From assembly GCA_029593915.1 (NCBI GenBank), contig CP046147.1, positions 2,294,001 through 2,358,000 of the forward strand: DNA of 64,000 nucleotides, written 5' to 3'. The translations under genes were made by a program, and so were the position numbers. Of the stretch, positions 8,667 through 19,017 are shown one piece after another. Below the pieces are notes generated by a model. It saw nothing but the letters and a program-made list of their open reading frames with translations. It was not told where the DNA came from and made no database searches. The stretch's first letter is position 1, and every line of letters starts with the position of its first letter. This stretch comes from Candidatus Lucifugimonas marina (GTDB lineage Bacteria; Chloroflexota; Dehalococcoidia; Lucifugimonadales; Lucifugimonadaceae).

Positions 8667-8698
8667 AAAGACTCACTCCGAAGACGGAATGAGTCTTT
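8667..8698. terminator. Bidirectional terminator between the DSD1-like gene and idh
   Basis: AAAGACTCACTCCG-AAGA-CGGAATGAGTCTTT, a 14-bp stem with one mismatch. On the minus strand it is followed by a T-rich stretch (CTTTTCTTTT), so it should end idh; it also lies 47 bases after the plus-strand gene. Confidence 0.85.
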
Positions 8699-8723
8699 GA
8701 ATTTTCAGCTAACTATCTAGTCG

Positions 8724-10946
8724 CTAAACCGCGTCGATGATGGCGTTGAGCGTCGCACTAGGGTTCATTGCCGTTGCTAGCAATTCTGCGTCGCCTCGGT
8801 AGTAACCACCCAGCTTCTGCGCATTGCCCTGCGAATCGTTTATTTCGCCGATGATCTTGTCTTCGTTCTCCGCCATCGCGGCTGCGACAGGCGCAAATCG
8901 CTTTGCCAATTCTGGATCGGTCGACTGCGCAGCAAGTGCCTCTGCCCAGTAATAGGTCAGGTAGAACGTGCTTCCCCTGTTGTCCATCTCGTGCACCTTG
9001 CGTGACGGGATTCGACCGCTTTCGAGGTATTTGCCCGTAGCCGCATCGAGAGCGTCTCCAAGAATTCCAGCTCCCGGATTGTCGAACTGTTCGCTCAAGT
9101 GCTGCAGCGAGGCAGCTAGAGCCATGTACTCACCGAGTGAGTCCCAACGCAGGTGTCCTTCTTCTTCGAATTGCTCAACGTGCTTCGGAGCCGATCCACC
9201 CGCACCAGTCTCAAACAGTCCACCACCGTTCAACAATGGAACGACAGAAAGCATTCGAGCGCTGGTGCCAATTTCGAGAATTGGGAACAGATCGGTTAGG
9301 TAGTCACGAAGCACGTTTCCGGTAACCGAAATTGTGTCTTCACCCTTACGGATTCGTTCAAGAGAAACCTTAATAGCTTCGACCGGTGCAAGAATTCGCA
9401 GGTCGAGACCGTCGGTGTCTTCACCAGGCAGGTATGCATTGACCTTCTTGATAACTTCGGCGTCGTGACCACGCGAGCTGTCCAGCCAGAAAATCGCAGG
9501 TGAGCCTGTTGCACGAGCACGTCGAACTGCGAGTTTGACCCAATCCTTGATCGGCTCGTCCTTAGTCTGGCAAGCGCGCCAGATGTCCCCTACTTCAACG
9601 TCATGTTCGAGCAGAGTTGCTCCAGAACCATCGACGATTCGGATCGTTCCAGCCGATTCAGCCTCGAAAGTCTTGTCGTGCGATCCGTACTCCTGAGCTT
9701 TTTGAGCCATGAGACCAACGTTTGGAACGCTACCCATGGTGGCAGGATCGAGCTTGCCGTTCGTCTGACAATCTTCCACAGTCGCAGCGAAAATACCGGC
9801 GTAAGTGGAATCAGGGATAACGGCCTTTACATCCTGAAGCTCGTCGTTGGCGTTCCACATCTGACCGCCATCTCGAATCATCGGAGGCATTGAAGCGTCG
9901 ATGATCACGTCGCTTGGCACGTGCAGGTTCGTGATCCCTTTCGCCGAGTTGACCATGGCAATTCCAGGACCGTTTGCGAAATCTTTTTCGATGTCCGAAA
10001 CAATCGTGCTTTCGGGATCACGAATCAAACTCGACAGCTTGCCCACAACATCGCCAAAACCGTTGTTTGGGTTAGCCCCGAGTTCGTTGATTTCAGGTTC
10101 GTGATTCGTGAACAGGTTCGAGAAATAAGTACGCACTGCGTGACCAAACAGAATCGGATCGGAAACCTTCATCATGGTCGCCTTCAGGTGCAGCGAGTAC
10201 AGAATGTCCTTCTCTTTTGCGTCCTTGACCTGCGCATCGAAGAATTCAACGAGCGCCTTGCGACTCATAAACGTCGCATCCAGCACTTCACCTGCCAACA
10301 ATGGCAGCTCAGCCATCAGGGTCGTCACTTTTCCGTTCTTAGCAACGTGCTCGATCTTCGCGGTGGTCGCTTCCCCGATTGTGACCGACTTCTCGTTATG
10401 GAAGAAGTCGTTGTCCGTCATCGTCGCAACATGAGATTTCGAATCAGCAGGCCAGTCCTTCATTCGACCCGGATTCGACTTTGCAAAATCCTTCACGGCC
10501 TTAGGCGCGCGTCGATCTGAGTTGCCCTGTCGAAGCACAGGGTTCACTGCACTACCCATCGCTTTGCCGTACCGCGCAAGCGCATCCTTCTCAGCGTCAG
10601 TTCCGGGATCATCCGGGTAGTCAGGAAGGTTGTAGCCCTGCGACTGTAGCTCAGCGATACATTCCTTCATCTGAGGCGTTGAGGCGCTAATGTTTGGAAG
10701 CTTGATGATGTTGGCTTCAGGAAGTTCGACCAGTCGACCCAGCTCAGCAAGATCATCGTCTACGGCCTTGTCGCCGAGAACTTCTGGGAACTGTGCGAGA
10801 ACTCGGGCAGCGAGCGAAATATCACGGGTTTCCATCTCGACGCCAGCAGTTCGAACGAACGAACTGATTGCTCGGAGGAATGCGTGCGTCGCGAGCGCAG
10901 GAGCCTCGTCTGTCCAAGTGTAGATGATCGAAGGAGATTGGGTCAT
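8724..10946 (-). CDS. icd: Monomeric NADP-dependent isocitrate dehydrogenase
   Basis: Oxidatively decarboxylates isocitrate to 2-oxoglutarate with NADP+ in the TCA cycle. 740 residues, the length of the monomeric (IDH-II) class, not the ~420-residue dimeric class. The N-terminus [23 protein letters not shown] stretch, KLPNISAS (80-87), the [20 protein letters not shown] stretch and [10 protein letters not shown] are characteristic of this class. It is transcribed alone, with a terminator downstream and a ~300-base gap upstream. The monomeric form is found in scattered bacteria including marine groups. Confidence 0.96.
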   Translation of the reverse strand: MTQSPSIIYTWTDEAPALATHAFLRAISSFVRTAGVEMETRDISLAARVLAQFPEVLGDKAVDDDLAELGRLVELPEANIIKLPNISASTPQMKECIAELQSQGYNLPDYPDDPGTDAEKDALARYGKAMGSAVNPVLRQGNSDRRAPKAVKDFAKSNPGRMKDWPADSKSHVATMTDNDFFHNEKSVTIGEATTAKIEHVAKNGKVTTLMAELPLLAGEVLDATFMSRKALVEFFDAQVKDAKEKDILYSLHLKATMMKVSDPILFGHAVRTYFSNLFTNHEPEINELGANPNNGFGDVVGKLSSLIRDPESTIVSDIEKDFANGPGIAMVNSAKGITNLHVPSDVIIDASMPPMIRDGGQMWNANDELQDVKAVIPDSTYAGIFAATVEDCQTNGKLDPATMGSVPNVGLMAQKAQEYGSHDKTFEAESAGTIRIVDGSGATLLEHDVEVGDIWRACQTKDEPIKDWVKLAVRRARATGSPAIFWLDSSRGHDAEVIKKVNAYLPGEDTDGLDLRILAPVEAIKVSLERIRKGEDTISVTGNVLRDYLTDLFPILEIGTSARMLSVVPLLNGGGLFETGAGGSAPKHVEQFEEEGHLRWDSLGEYMALAASLQHLSEQFDNPGAGILGDALDAATGKYLESGRIPSRKVHEMDNRGSTFYLTYYWAEALAAQSTDPELAKRFAPVAAAMAENEDKIIGEINDSQGNAQKLGGYYRGDAELLATAMNPSATLNAIIDAV

Positions 10947-11247
10947 GGTGAGTGCTATCAGAACTGCCGCTGTGCGGCTAACAAATTGCCAACAATGTGA
11001 AGGTCAAACAGCCTTCAAGTATATGACTTAATTTGGCGCTCGAACGGGGACTACGTCTGTGTTGCGTGCGAGAGGTGGAAATTGGCGCCAACTCAGGTGT
11101 CATCCTGAGGCTCTCGAAGGACGGCAGGCAGGCCTAGTGTGGAGACATCGAACAGTTTCTTCCTCATCGAATATCTACATCGAGGGAACAATTACCGACG
11201 TTCGCACGTCACTATTAATACAAAACCATCTCATCCAAGAAACTCCA
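10947..11247. other. Intergenic region upstream of idh and of the broken lipoprotein gene
   Basis: About 300 bases between divergent genes. It must hold both promoters, but I see no convincing -35/-10 pair. It contains a copy of a dispersed repeat core (see 11097-11124). A plus-strand open frame runs back to 11059 in frame with the lipoprotein, but that extension crosses the repeat and would hide the signal peptide, so it is not taken as coding. Confidence 0.6.
11097..11124. repeat. Dispersed intergenic repeat, GTCATCCTGA core
   Basis: GTGTCATCCTGAGG followed by CTCTCGAAGGACGG. The TGTCATCCTGA core recurs in the intergenic island at 30829-30839, and its inverted relative at 30926-30938. Repeats with this core lie between genes in many bacterial genomes; here it is a single arm without an obvious partner. 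Confidence 0.6.
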
Positions 11248-12201
11248 ATGAGTGCGATCACAATGAACGAAAAAATCAGATTCCTAAGTATCAGTTCGAT
11301 AGTCATCATGTCGCTAGCAATAACAGCTTGCAGCAGCGATTCGGAACCAACACCAGCCGCACCGGTTCCTCCAACTTCTGTTCCCACCCAGGTGATTCCG
11401 ACACCTACCGAACAACCGACCGTAGTGCCCACAATTGCACCAGCAACTCCCACATCAACTCCGACACCTGCGCCAACAATCAGCCCAACTTCGACACCGA
11501 CGGTTACTCCGGTACCGCCAACACCGACGTCAGTTCCACCAACTCCGGCGCCAACTGAAGTTCCTTACCCATCTGAAATCTCGTTCAATGACAAATTTGA
11601 GACAGGACCCGACGGATGGGTCGTGGGATTTGCAGATCTACCCGTCGATTGGAGCGACGAACTTTACGAGCTTAATTCGGATTTCAAGCAAATGCCTGAA
11701 GGACTGGATGGCAACGGCATATATATCCAAGGCCACAACCGAAGCGATGACCTCTTTATGTACCTCACGAAAGAAGTAACCGGACTCAAACCGAATACCA
11801 GTTACGAAGTGACGATTGCGATCGATCTTGCCACCAATGTTCCGGGGGGAATGATGGGTATTGGTGGATCACCCGGCGACAGTGTGTATGTCAAAGCCGG
11901 AGCATCTACAAACGAGCCGACAATCAGCGAAGACAACATTGGGCACCTGCGGATCAGTATCGACAAGGGCAATCAAGCCAGTCATGGCTAAGAAATGTTT
12001 TCAATCGGCAACGTTACAAACTTCGAAGTGCTCAGTAACGAGTTCAAAATCAAAACTCTCGAAAACACAGGGCGCACTGTCACAATCCCCTCGGACGACG
12101 AAGGTCGAATATGGGTGACAGTAGGGACGGATTCAGGATTCGAAGGCTTGAGTGCCTTCTACTACAGCGCAATTCGGTATCAGTTGACGATGACCGAATA
12201 G
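11248..12201 (+). pseudogene. Proline/threonine-rich lipoprotein split by an in-frame stop
   Basis: From ATG 11248 (or 11263) the protein has a lipoprotein signal ending SLAITAC, a long Pro/Thr linker (about residues 34-112 of this start), then a folded domain beginning EISFNDKFETGPDGW. A TAA at 11989-11991 stops translation after GNQASHG. The same frame continues after the stop, EMFSIGNVTNFEV to AIRYQLTMTE, ending at 12201; the continuation (IWVTVGTDSGFEG) reads as the natural C-terminus of the same domain. So one base change splits a single gene. It may be a recent pseudogene, a sequence error or a readthrough site. No function can be assigned; the linker suggests a surface protein. Confidence 0.75.
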
Positions 12202-12259
12202 TCGGCAATCGATCAAACAGTCAGTCGAGCTGCTCGAACTGTCTCCTGATGATGCGGGC

Positions 12260-12622
12260 TTACTTCTTGAAGAAGCCCACGCCGTCTGAGATGTACTCTT
12301 CTCGGATAGGCGACCAGATATCTAGAGCTACGCAGCCGTTCTCAGTTGCCACGACTCGGTGCGGCACATCACCGGGTATGACATAGTGATCGCCAACCTC
12401 TAAGAGCTGCTCTGAATCACCCACGTAGAACCAGGCTGCACCTTCGAGCACTCGACCGCACTGTTCGTGCGGATGCGAGTGTTCAGGCACTTCAGTCTCG
12501 GGGTCGATTTCGATGATGCCCATCATGATCTTCTCGCCCCAGATCAGGCGAGCGGACACGCCAGGAAGCAGTTCGCGCTTCTCGACGTTGTTTTCGCTAT
12601 AGAAGTACTTTTCTGGAAGCAT
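12260..12622 (-). CDS. Cupin-domain protein
   Basis: Small single-domain cupin, 120 residues. Motif 1 is PEHSHPHEQCGRVLEG (about 46-61), supplying two His and a Glu-like position, and motif 2 is PGDVPHRVVA (about 82-91) with the third His, so a metal site is likely. Similar small cupins act as sensors, isomerases or dioxygenases; substrate cannot be inferred. It lies 18 bases downstream of the ThDP-dependent enzyme on the same strand and is probably co-transcribed with it. Confidence 0.85.
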   Translation of the reverse strand: MLPEKYFYSENNVEKRELLPGVSARLIWGEKIMMGIIEIDPETEVPEHSHPHEQCGRVLEGAAWFYVGDSEQLLEVGDHYVIPGDVPHRVVATENGCVALDIWSPIREEYISDGVGFFKK

Positions 12623-12640
12623 TCCTCGCCCCTCGAAGCT

Positions 12641-14320
12641 CTACCCGTGTGAACCCAGTTTTCGGTTAATAGCTGCTTCTGCCACAGGACTAATCACCTG
12701 CTCGATATCAATGTTTAGCAGCGCAGGACCGTCGTGATCAAACGCTCGCTTCATTGCACCTTCGAGATCTTCGACCTTTGTGACATGCTCGCCGTAAGCA
12801 CCCAATCCCTGAGCAACTACGTCGTAACGGGTAGGCAGAAGATCAGTCCAAACCGGACGACCGTACAAGCCCTTTTGAATCTGCCAGTCGATGCCCCAGA
12901 TCGAGTTGTTCCCGATGAACATCTTGACCGGCAAGTTGTGCCGAACCATGGTGTCGATCTCCATACCGTTGAAGCCCAGAGAGCCGTCACCGTTGCCAAG
13001 AACAACCTTGCTGTCTGGTAGCGCTACTTGCGCTCCGAGTGCGTAAGGCAAAGCCACACCGATCATGCCGAAGCTCGATACGTTGTGGAACCGGTACGGG
13101 TCATTCCGCTTGATCGACGCTCGCAGGAAGTGGCAGTAGTCACCGCCGTCCCAGGTCACGTGCGTGTCATCGTCGATAAATTTCTGGAGAGCGTTCGACA
13201 CATCCATTGGGTGCATCGGATTCTCACCCTTAGCGAGGTCGGCGAGGCTGGTGTGCCATTCGTCATACGCAGTACGGAGTCGACTTACCCATTCGGTTCG
13301 CTCAGTCCAGGCCCGCTTCTCAGCGGCATCTGCCATCTGTGTAACGACTGGTCCGATATCGCCAAGAATTCCTACTGCAGCGGTTCGAGCACGAGCGACC
13401 TGTGCCGGTGAAGGATCGACAACGATGAACTTCACGTCGTCGGCAAACGGTGGGTTTCCACCGAAGCCATTGGTGTAGTCGAGTTTCTTACCGAGCATCA
13501 AAACAACGTCGGCATCTCGAACGTTCCGAACTGTCAGGTTCAAAGGCTGGTAGCCAAGCCCCATCGAGTACTCGTGCGAATCAGGAATCAATGCCCGCGC
13601 CGAGTCTTCAGAGAAGAACGGAATTCGCATCGTCTCTACAAGGCGCTGTACTTCTTCAGGAATCGCCGTTGCTCCAGCCGACGAACCAGCGAATATCACT
13701 GGTCGCTGAGCTGAATTCAAAATATCTATCGCTCGCTCGACCTGAGTAGGATCGCCAAGAACGTTCAGAGGCGTGCCGTATTCGTTTGGGGCGTATCGCG
13801 CAACTTCAGCGTCGTCTACTTCTGCACCCTGAAAGTCATGTGGGATGGTGAGATGCACTGGTCCTTGTCGACCACTCAGCGCAGTGCGGAATGCGAGAGC
13901 AACGTATTCGGGAATTCTTGCCGGAGTAGGAACGTCCCAAGCACCTTTGGTGATGTGTCGAGCGGCTCCAATTTGGTCGAATTCCTGCATCGCTCCTCGA
14001 CCCATGTTTGCCGACTCAGCTGAACCTGCAATGTTGACCAGTGGAGCCTCAGAATGCATGGCATTGGCAAGCGCTGGTAGAGCGTTCGCATGACCCGGCG
14101 TGGTCGACAACATCACGCCGGCTTTGTTGAGAATTCTCGAATAGGAATCGGCTGCGTGTGCACCACCCGACTCATGCCGGAAGTCGATCATCCGCAACGG
14201 TGCGTCGTACATAGTGTCGAGCATGTGCAAAATGTGGTCGCCAGCAATACCGAAGACGGTGTCGACGCCCTCGGCGCGAAGTGCACGAATTAGAAGATCG
14301 CTACCAGTAGTCTTAGCCAT
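12641..14320 (-). CDS. Thiamine-diphosphate-dependent enzyme, acetolactate synthase-like
   Basis: 559 residues with the three-domain layout of the acetolactate synthase / pyruvate oxidase superfamily. Catalytic Glu50 sits in FRHESGGAHAADSYSR, the usual activator of ThDP. The ThDP/Mg motif GNGDGSLGFNGMEIDT to GNNSIWGID lies near 440-480. No regulatory subunit (ilvN) is nearby, and there is no FAD-type signature I can recognise, so a biosynthetic acetolactate synthase is unlikely; 2-hydroxyacyl-CoA lyase, oxalyl-CoA decarboxylase-like or another lyase is possible. The neighbouring cupin may work in the same pathway. Family sure, reaction unknown. Confidence 0.85.
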   Translation of the reverse strand: MAKTTGSDLLIRALRAEGVDTVFGIAGDHILHMLDTMYDAPLRMIDFRHESGGAHAADSYSRILNKAGVMLSTTPGHANALPALANAMHSEAPLVNIAGSAESANMGRGAMQEFDQIGAARHITKGAWDVPTPARIPEYVALAFRTALSGRQGPVHLTIPHDFQGAEVDDAEVARYAPNEYGTPLNVLGDPTQVERAIDILNSAQRPVIFAGSSAGATAIPEEVQRLVETMRIPFFSEDSARALIPDSHEYSMGLGYQPLNLTVRNVRDADVVLMLGKKLDYTNGFGGNPPFADDVKFIVVDPSPAQVARARTAAVGILGDIGPVVTQMADAAEKRAWTERTEWVSRLRTAYDEWHTSLADLAKGENPMHPMDVSNALQKFIDDDTHVTWDGGDYCHFLRASIKRNDPYRFHNVSSFGMIGVALPYALGAQVALPDSKVVLGNGDGSLGFNGMEIDTMVRHNLPVKMFIGNNSIWGIDWQIQKGLYGRPVWTDLLPTRYDVVAQGLGAYGEHVTKVEDLEGAMKRAFDHDGPALLNIDIEQVISPVAEAAINRKLGSHG

Positions 14321-14456
14321 ATTTATCGAGTCTTTTTACTTTTAGTACAGCAGCACACCTGCGCATGCTGCTCAATTTACAAACAGTGCAAAAGATTAGC
14401 ACCAGATCGGGGTATGTGGAGTCAATTGCCGGCAATCGAGTTGTCGGACCCAATAT

Positions 14457-15887
14457 CTACTCTGCTGGAACCAATAGCTCCATCAGGCCATCGACGGCGG
14501 TCGACTCCAGTTTTGATTGATCAGCAAACAGATCAACCAATTGATCGACATGTGAATCATCGAGCTGCGTCGCCACGGCAGCTTTGAACTTTGCAGCAAG
14601 CAATGGCTTGGCGTCGTCACGACGTCGGCGGTGCCCAATCGGATACTCGACAGTCACCTTCTCGGTCGACGTGCCGTCTTTAAATTGCACCTGGACAGCG
14701 TTGGCAATCGAGCGTTTGTCAGGGTCTAGATACTCGTCGGTGAATCGCTGATCGTGCTTCATGACCATCTTGTCTCTTAGAGCATCGACCTGCGGATCGG
14801 CTGCGGCTTCATCCTCGTAGTCTTCGGCTGTGAGACTGCCTTTCAGCAAGCCAATTGCGGTCATGTACTGAATGCAGTGATCTCGATCAGCCGGGTTGTT
14901 CAACGGTCCCGTTTTGTCGATGATCCTGAGAGCAGACTCCTGTGAAGTAATTACAATCTCTTCGATTTCATCGAGTCGTGCAGCCACCTCGGAATGAAGC
15001 TCGAAAGCGCACTCGACAGCGGTCTGAGCGTGGAACTCGGCAGGGAACGAGACTTTGAACAGGATGTTCTCCATCACATATACATCAAGATCCCGCTCTA
15101 ACGTGATTTCTTCTCCCTTGAACCAGACATCTTGAAAGCCCCATCCGGGAGCAGTCAACGCCGTTGGATAGCCCATCTCTCCAGCCATCGCGTTCATCCC
15201 GAACCGCACTGCCCTACCGAGCGCATCACCGGCAGCCCATGATTTTCGTGAGCCGGTGTTGGGTGCGTGGCGATAAGTTCGCAAAGTCGCATCGAGCCAG
15301 GCGTTTGAAACAGCGTTTTCGACCTGCTTCACGTCACCGCCTAGCATGGCAGTCACCACAGCGGTCGAGGCAACTTTCACAAGCAACACATGATCGATAC
15401 CAACGCGGTTGAATGAATTCTGAAGCGCCAAGACTCCCTGAATTTCATACGCCTTGATCGCAGCCTCCAAAACATCCTTCACTGTGAATTTCTGTGATGA
15501 ATATGATTCAGCCTTTCGAGATAGATGGTCAGCGATAGTCAGAATCGCTCCAAAGTTGTCGGAAGGGTGTCCCCATTCAGCGGCAAGCCAAGTGTCGTTG
15601 AAATCCAGCCATCGGATGGCAGCCCCGGTATCGAATGCTGCCTTCACCGGATCAAGCTCGTATCGAGTGCCCATCACCCTTGCACCGTTTGGAACGACTG
15701 TGCCTTCAACGTCAGGTCCGAGCAGCTTCGTGCAGGCTGGATAGTCCATCGCCAGCAACGCACAACCGATCGAATCCATCAGCGTAAGTCGTGCCGTATC
15801 GAGAGCTAGTTCGGAAGTGGGTTTGTAGTTGACCGCGTAATCTGCGATAGCTGCGATCACACTATCGGTCTGTTGTCCTTGTGCCAC
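14457..15887 (-). CDS. prpD: 2-Methylcitrate dehydratase (MmgE/PrpD family)
   Basis: Dehydrates 2-methylcitrate to 2-methyl-cis-aconitate in the methylcitrate cycle for propionate. 476 residues, normal for PrpD. Family stretches include DFNDTWLAAEWGHPSDN (about 95-111), RKSWAAGDALGRAVRF and a C-terminal VEYPIGHRRRR. Starts with GTG, which shares its G with the TAG stop of prpC (TAGTG). It is the last gene of prpB-prpC-prpD on the minus strand. MmgE/PrpD proteins can have other substrates, but the operon fixes this one. Confidence 0.94.
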   Translation of the reverse strand: MAQGQQTDSVIAAIADYAVNYKPTSELALDTARLTLMDSIGCALLAMDYPACTKLLGPDVEGTVVPNGARVMGTRYELDPVKAAFDTGAAIRWLDFNDTWLAAEWGHPSDNFGAILTIADHLSRKAESYSSQKFTVKDVLEAAIKAYEIQGVLALQNSFNRVGIDHVLLVKVASTAVVTAMLGGDVKQVENAVSNAWLDATLRTYRHAPNTGSRKSWAAGDALGRAVRFGMNAMAGEMGYPTALTAPGWGFQDVWFKGEEITLERDLDVYVMENILFKVSFPAEFHAQTAVECAFELHSEVAARLDEIEEIVITSQESALRIIDKTGPLNNPADRDHCIQYMTAIGLLKGSLTAEDYEDEAAADPQVDALRDKMVMKHDQRFTDEYLDPDKRSIANAVQVQFKDGTSTEKVTVEYPIGHRRRRDDAKPLLAAKFKAAVATQLDDSHVDQLVDLFADQSKLESTAVDGLMELLVPAE

Positions 15888-17002
15888 TATCCGCGATCTC
15901 CCATACCAACGTATGGACGCGCTTCTGGTCCGGTGTAGTCCGAAAGCGGCCTAATGAGTTTGTTGTCGGCACGTTGCTCGATCACGTGGGCGATCCAACC
16001 AGATGTTCGAGCGATAACGAATACTGGGGTGAACATCGCCGTTGGAATTCCGCACATGTGATAGGCAGTTGCTGCGTAAAAATCGAGATTCGGGTACATA
16101 GCCTTCTCTCGCATCATCACCTGTTCAATACGTTCGGAGATATCGAAGTAAGAAGTGTTTCCTGCAGCCTCTGAAAGCTGTCTAGCGAGTTCTTTCACGA
16201 TTGGGGAACGAGGATCGCCGTTCTTGTAAACCCTGTGGCCGAAGCCCATGACGAGTCGACGTGCCTCCAGCATGTGCAGAAGCGATTTTTCTGCGTCCTG
16301 AGGTGAGTCAAATGAACATACGAGTTCCATAGCGGCTTCGTTCGCTCCACCGTGAAGCGGACCGCGAAGAGCACCAATAGCGCCGGCTATTGCCGAGTAC
16401 GTGTCCGAAAGAGTCGACGTGATCACACGTGCGGTGAAAGTAGATGCGTTGAATTCGTGTTCGGCGTAGAGCACCAGTGTTGTGTCGAGTGCATCTCGCT
16501 TTAGCGGGTCGGCTGGCTTGCCCGACATAAGACTCAGAAAATGTCCAGCCACGGTTTCTTCTTCCGACTCCGTTTCGATTCGCTCGCCACGAGAGTGGAA
16601 TCGATACCAGTAGGCGAGCATCGAGCCGAAGCTGGCCGTTAGCCGATCACCAACAGTAGCTGCCGTTCGACCACCCTCACCCTCAGTTTCCAACGTACCC
16701 AGCAACGACGTGCCGGTTCGCAAAACATCCATCGGGTGCGTGGACGCTGGCATTGCCTCAAGCAGAGTTTTTAGTGAGTCAGGAAGCGACCGGAGGCCGG
16801 CAAGTTTTTTCTTGTAGGCATCGAGCTCTTTTTGCCCGGGGAGCTTGCCGTATATCAGTAAGTACGCAACTTCTTCAAACGTAGAATTCTCTGCCAGATC
16901 GGTTATCGAATAACCCCGATAGGTTAGCCCCACATCTTCTTGGCCAACGGTCGATATACCTGATGACCCTGCCGTTACACCGTTGAGACCTGATGAAGTC
17001 AT
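15887..17002 (-). CDS. prpC: 2-Methylcitrate synthase / citrate synthase
   Basis: Condenses propionyl-CoA with oxaloacetate to 2-methylcitrate. 371 residues, matching the short citrate synthase class to which PrpC belongs. Catalytic regions visible: MPASTHPMDVLRTGTS, GPLHGGANEAA with the first catalytic His, and GFGHRVYKNGDPR with the second. It sits 24 bases downstream of prpB and overlaps prpD by one base. It could also serve as the cell's citrate synthase, since no other is in the window; enzymes of this type often accept both acyl-CoAs. Confidence 0.94.
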   Translation of the reverse strand: MTSSGLNGVTAGSSGISTVGQEDVGLTYRGYSITDLAENSTFEEVAYLLIYGKLPGQKELDAYKKKLAGLRSLPDSLKTLLEAMPASTHPMDVLRTGTSLLGTLETEGEGGRTAATVGDRLTASFGSMLAYWYRFHSRGERIETESEEETVAGHFLSLMSGKPADPLKRDALDTTLVLYAEHEFNASTFTARVITSTLSDTYSAIAGAIGALRGPLHGGANEAAMELVCSFDSPQDAEKSLLHMLEARRLVMGFGHRVYKNGDPRSPIVKELARQLSEAAGNTSYFDISERIEQVMMREKAMYPNLDFYAATAYHMCGIPTAMFTPVFVIARTSGWIAHVIEQRADNKLIRPLSDYTGPEARPYVGMGDRG

Positions 17003-17026
17003 TTCGTTCTTTTCCTGTCTTTGAAT

Positions 17027-17923
17027 CTAGTTAGCACTCTGGTCGTTCGATTCCGCATCGAACAGTTCATCCAGCTTGCTTTCGTAGGTGTAGTATTCGA
17101 GATATTCGTAGAGCTCGTCTCGGGTTTGAAGGTCGTTCACGATGTTCTTTTGAGTGCCCTCAGTTCGAATAACTCTGAGAGCGTTTTCAACTGCCTTGTT
17201 GGCGGCTCGAAACGCAGTGAGCGGGTATAAGGCGATATCGACAAATACACTCGCAAGTTCTTCGACTGTGAACGCCGGTGTTTTTCCGAACTCTGTCAAG
17301 TTGGCAAGGAGCGGAACTCCGACGGCATCCTTGAATTTTCGGAAATCGTTAAGTTCGGTTACGGCCTCTGCAAAGATCATGTCGGCACCAGCTTCGACAT
17401 ATGCGACTGAACGCTCGATGGCTGCGTCGACACCTTCGCTAGCGATCGCATCAGTGCGAGCCATAAGAACAAAGTCGTCGTACTCTTTCGCATCCGAAGC
17501 AGCCCGCAGGCGATCACACATCTCTGCCGTGGAAACAATCTGCTTGCCGGTTCTGTGCCCACAACGTTTCGCCTGCACCTGATCTTCGATATGAACACCA
17601 GCCGCACCAGCGCGAGCCATTTCCTTCATAGTCCGGGCGATCATGAAGGCTCCGCCCCATCCCGTATCGACGTCTACCAAAAGCGGCAGATCAGATGCGG
17701 CTGTTACGCGTCGAACATCCTCAAGAACATTGTCGAGGGTGGTCATTCCTAAATCTGGAAGACCATACGATGCGGTCGCGACTCCCGATCCTGAGAGATA
17801 TAGAGCGTTGAATCCGGCAGTCTTCGCCATCACTGCGTGGTAGGGGTTTGTGACACCAACCAATTGCAGAGGGGATTCGACCTGCAGTACTGAAATGAAC
17901 GATGTTCCGGGAAGCATTTTCAT
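17027..17923 (-). CDS. prpB: Methylisocitrate lyase
   Basis: Cleaves 2-methylisocitrate to pyruvate and succinate, the last step of the methylcitrate cycle. 298 residues in the isocitrate lyase/PEP mutase fold. Visible: [10 protein letters not shown] metal-binding stretch (about 80-89), the catalytic-loop motif KRCGHRTGK (about 118-126), VLMARTDA, and [12 protein letters not shown], which is typical of PrpB rather than AceA. It is the first gene of the operon. Propionyl-CoA for the pathway could come from odd-chain or branched substrates; nothing in the window says which. Confidence 0.96.
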   Translation of the reverse strand: MKMLPGTSFISVLQVESPLQLVGVTNPYHAVMAKTAGFNALYLSGSGVATASYGLPDLGMTTLDNVLEDVRRVTAASDLPLLVDVDTGWGGAFMIARTMKEMARAGAAGVHIEDQVQAKRCGHRTGKQIVSTAEMCDRLRAASDAKEYDDFVLMARTDAIASEGVDAAIERSVAYVEAGADMIFAEAVTELNDFRKFKDAVGVPLLANLTEFGKTPAFTVEELASVFVDIALYPLTAFRAANKAVENALRVIRTEGTQKNIVNDLQTRDELYEYLEYYTYESKLDELFDAESNDQSAN

Positions 17924-17978
17924 GGTGAGCAGATTGTATTCCGCTTGCGTTCACCATGAAACGGCGCAAATTGCTGAA

Positions 17979-18833
17979 CTAGCCCCAGAAAGCGTCGAAG
18001 AACACGAGCGGTGAAACCGCCAACAGTACGATACCGACTACCAGCCGTAGCTTTCGCGAGTCGACATCGCCACCCATTCGCGCCCCGGCAAACATCCCGA
18101 TCATTGCGGGTAGTCCGATCGAAGCAACAAGTAGCCAATCGACTCGACCACGAAGCAGGTGCCCCATGAATCCTGATGATCCGACAAGAATTGTCAGTGC
18201 CAGATTCGTGCCGGCGGCAAGTGAAGGCTTCATCTTCAGAACATGGATGAGCGCAGGCATTCTCAACACGCCAAGAGCGAGTCCGACTGCACCACCGATA
18301 AGTCCGATCCCGAATCCAACAACGCTTTCTCGCGTAACGGTCTTTGTGTTGAGTTCGCCTCTTCCAGCCGTTGTATCGGTATCTTCAACTGAAACTTTTT
18401 TACTTCGTAATTCGCCTGTAGCCCTGGAAATCATCGTCACAGCAGACCAGACAAGAAGCAGAGCAACGATTGTGAGCAGAACGGTTCTGGAGATTAGGTC
18501 GGCGTATAACCCACCTACGAATGATCCACCGATTGCCGGAATTCCGATAATCAACACGACCCGATAAACGATCCGGTGTTGAAGAATGGCTGGCCATGAA
18601 CCAGCGAGTGAACCAAGCAAGCTGACAAAAAGATTTGTACTGGCAGCCAGCAGCGGGTCGACACCAACTGCGGTCATGATGGGCAATCGGACAACGCCGA
18701 GCGCAATACCCACAATTCCGCCAATAATCCCGACGATCAACGACATGATCGCTAGACCGGATAGCTGGATGCCTGAAAGGTCAGCCCCGGCAAGGGCTAA
18801 CGTCGAAACAGATGCGGATGCGTCGAACGGCAC
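17979..18833 (-). CDS. TauE/SafE-family membrane exporter
   Basis: Integral membrane protein of 284 residues, with about eight hydrophobic segments in two homologous halves. Each half opens with a glycine-rich GIIGGIVGIALGVVRLP or GLIGGAVGLALGVLRMP helix followed by a P-x-L/I and N-L-x-x-S/T-N-L pattern, which is the TauE/SafE signature. Members export sulphite, sulphoacetate or other small organic anions. It is 56 bases upstream of prpB on the same strand, so co-expression with the methylcitrate operon is possible but unproved; substrate unknown. Confidence 0.88.
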   Translation of the reverse strand: MPFDASASVSTLALAGADLSGIQLSGLAIMSLIVGIIGGIVGIALGVVRLPIMTAVGVDPLLAASTNLFVSLLGSLAGSWPAILQHRIVYRVVLIIGIPAIGGSFVGGLYADLISRTVLLTIVALLLVWSAVTMISRATGELRSKKVSVEDTDTTAGRGELNTKTVTRESVVGFGIGLIGGAVGLALGVLRMPALIHVLKMKPSLAAGTNLALTILVGSSGFMGHLLRGRVDWLLVASIGLPAMIGMFAGARMGGDVDSRKLRLVVGIVLLAVSPLVFFDAFWG

Positions 18834-19017
18834 TAAACCATCACCACAAAGTTAAGGGTTGGTTTCACTGCTGTTGCGCCGGGGCGGCTGCAACAGTCGG
18901 ACGGACAGTCGGTGGATTCGGAATCGAGTTCAGGCAACATTATTTCTTTAAAAGCTAAATCGCTAAGAACTCGATTCTATCGTCGCCCAGCACCTGCGCA
19001 ACAGTTCACCGGACTAA

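Noticed and set aside
9921..10520. 199-codon plus-strand frame inside idh
   Set aside because: Antisense to the monomeric isocitrate dehydrogenase; Arg/Val-rich shadow.
14349..14372. AGCAGCA/TGCTGCT hairpin between prpD and the ThDP gene, considered as a terminator or riboswitch stem
   Set aside because: Seven-base stem with a ten-base loop and no T-run on either strand; no TPP-riboswitch core sequences seen.
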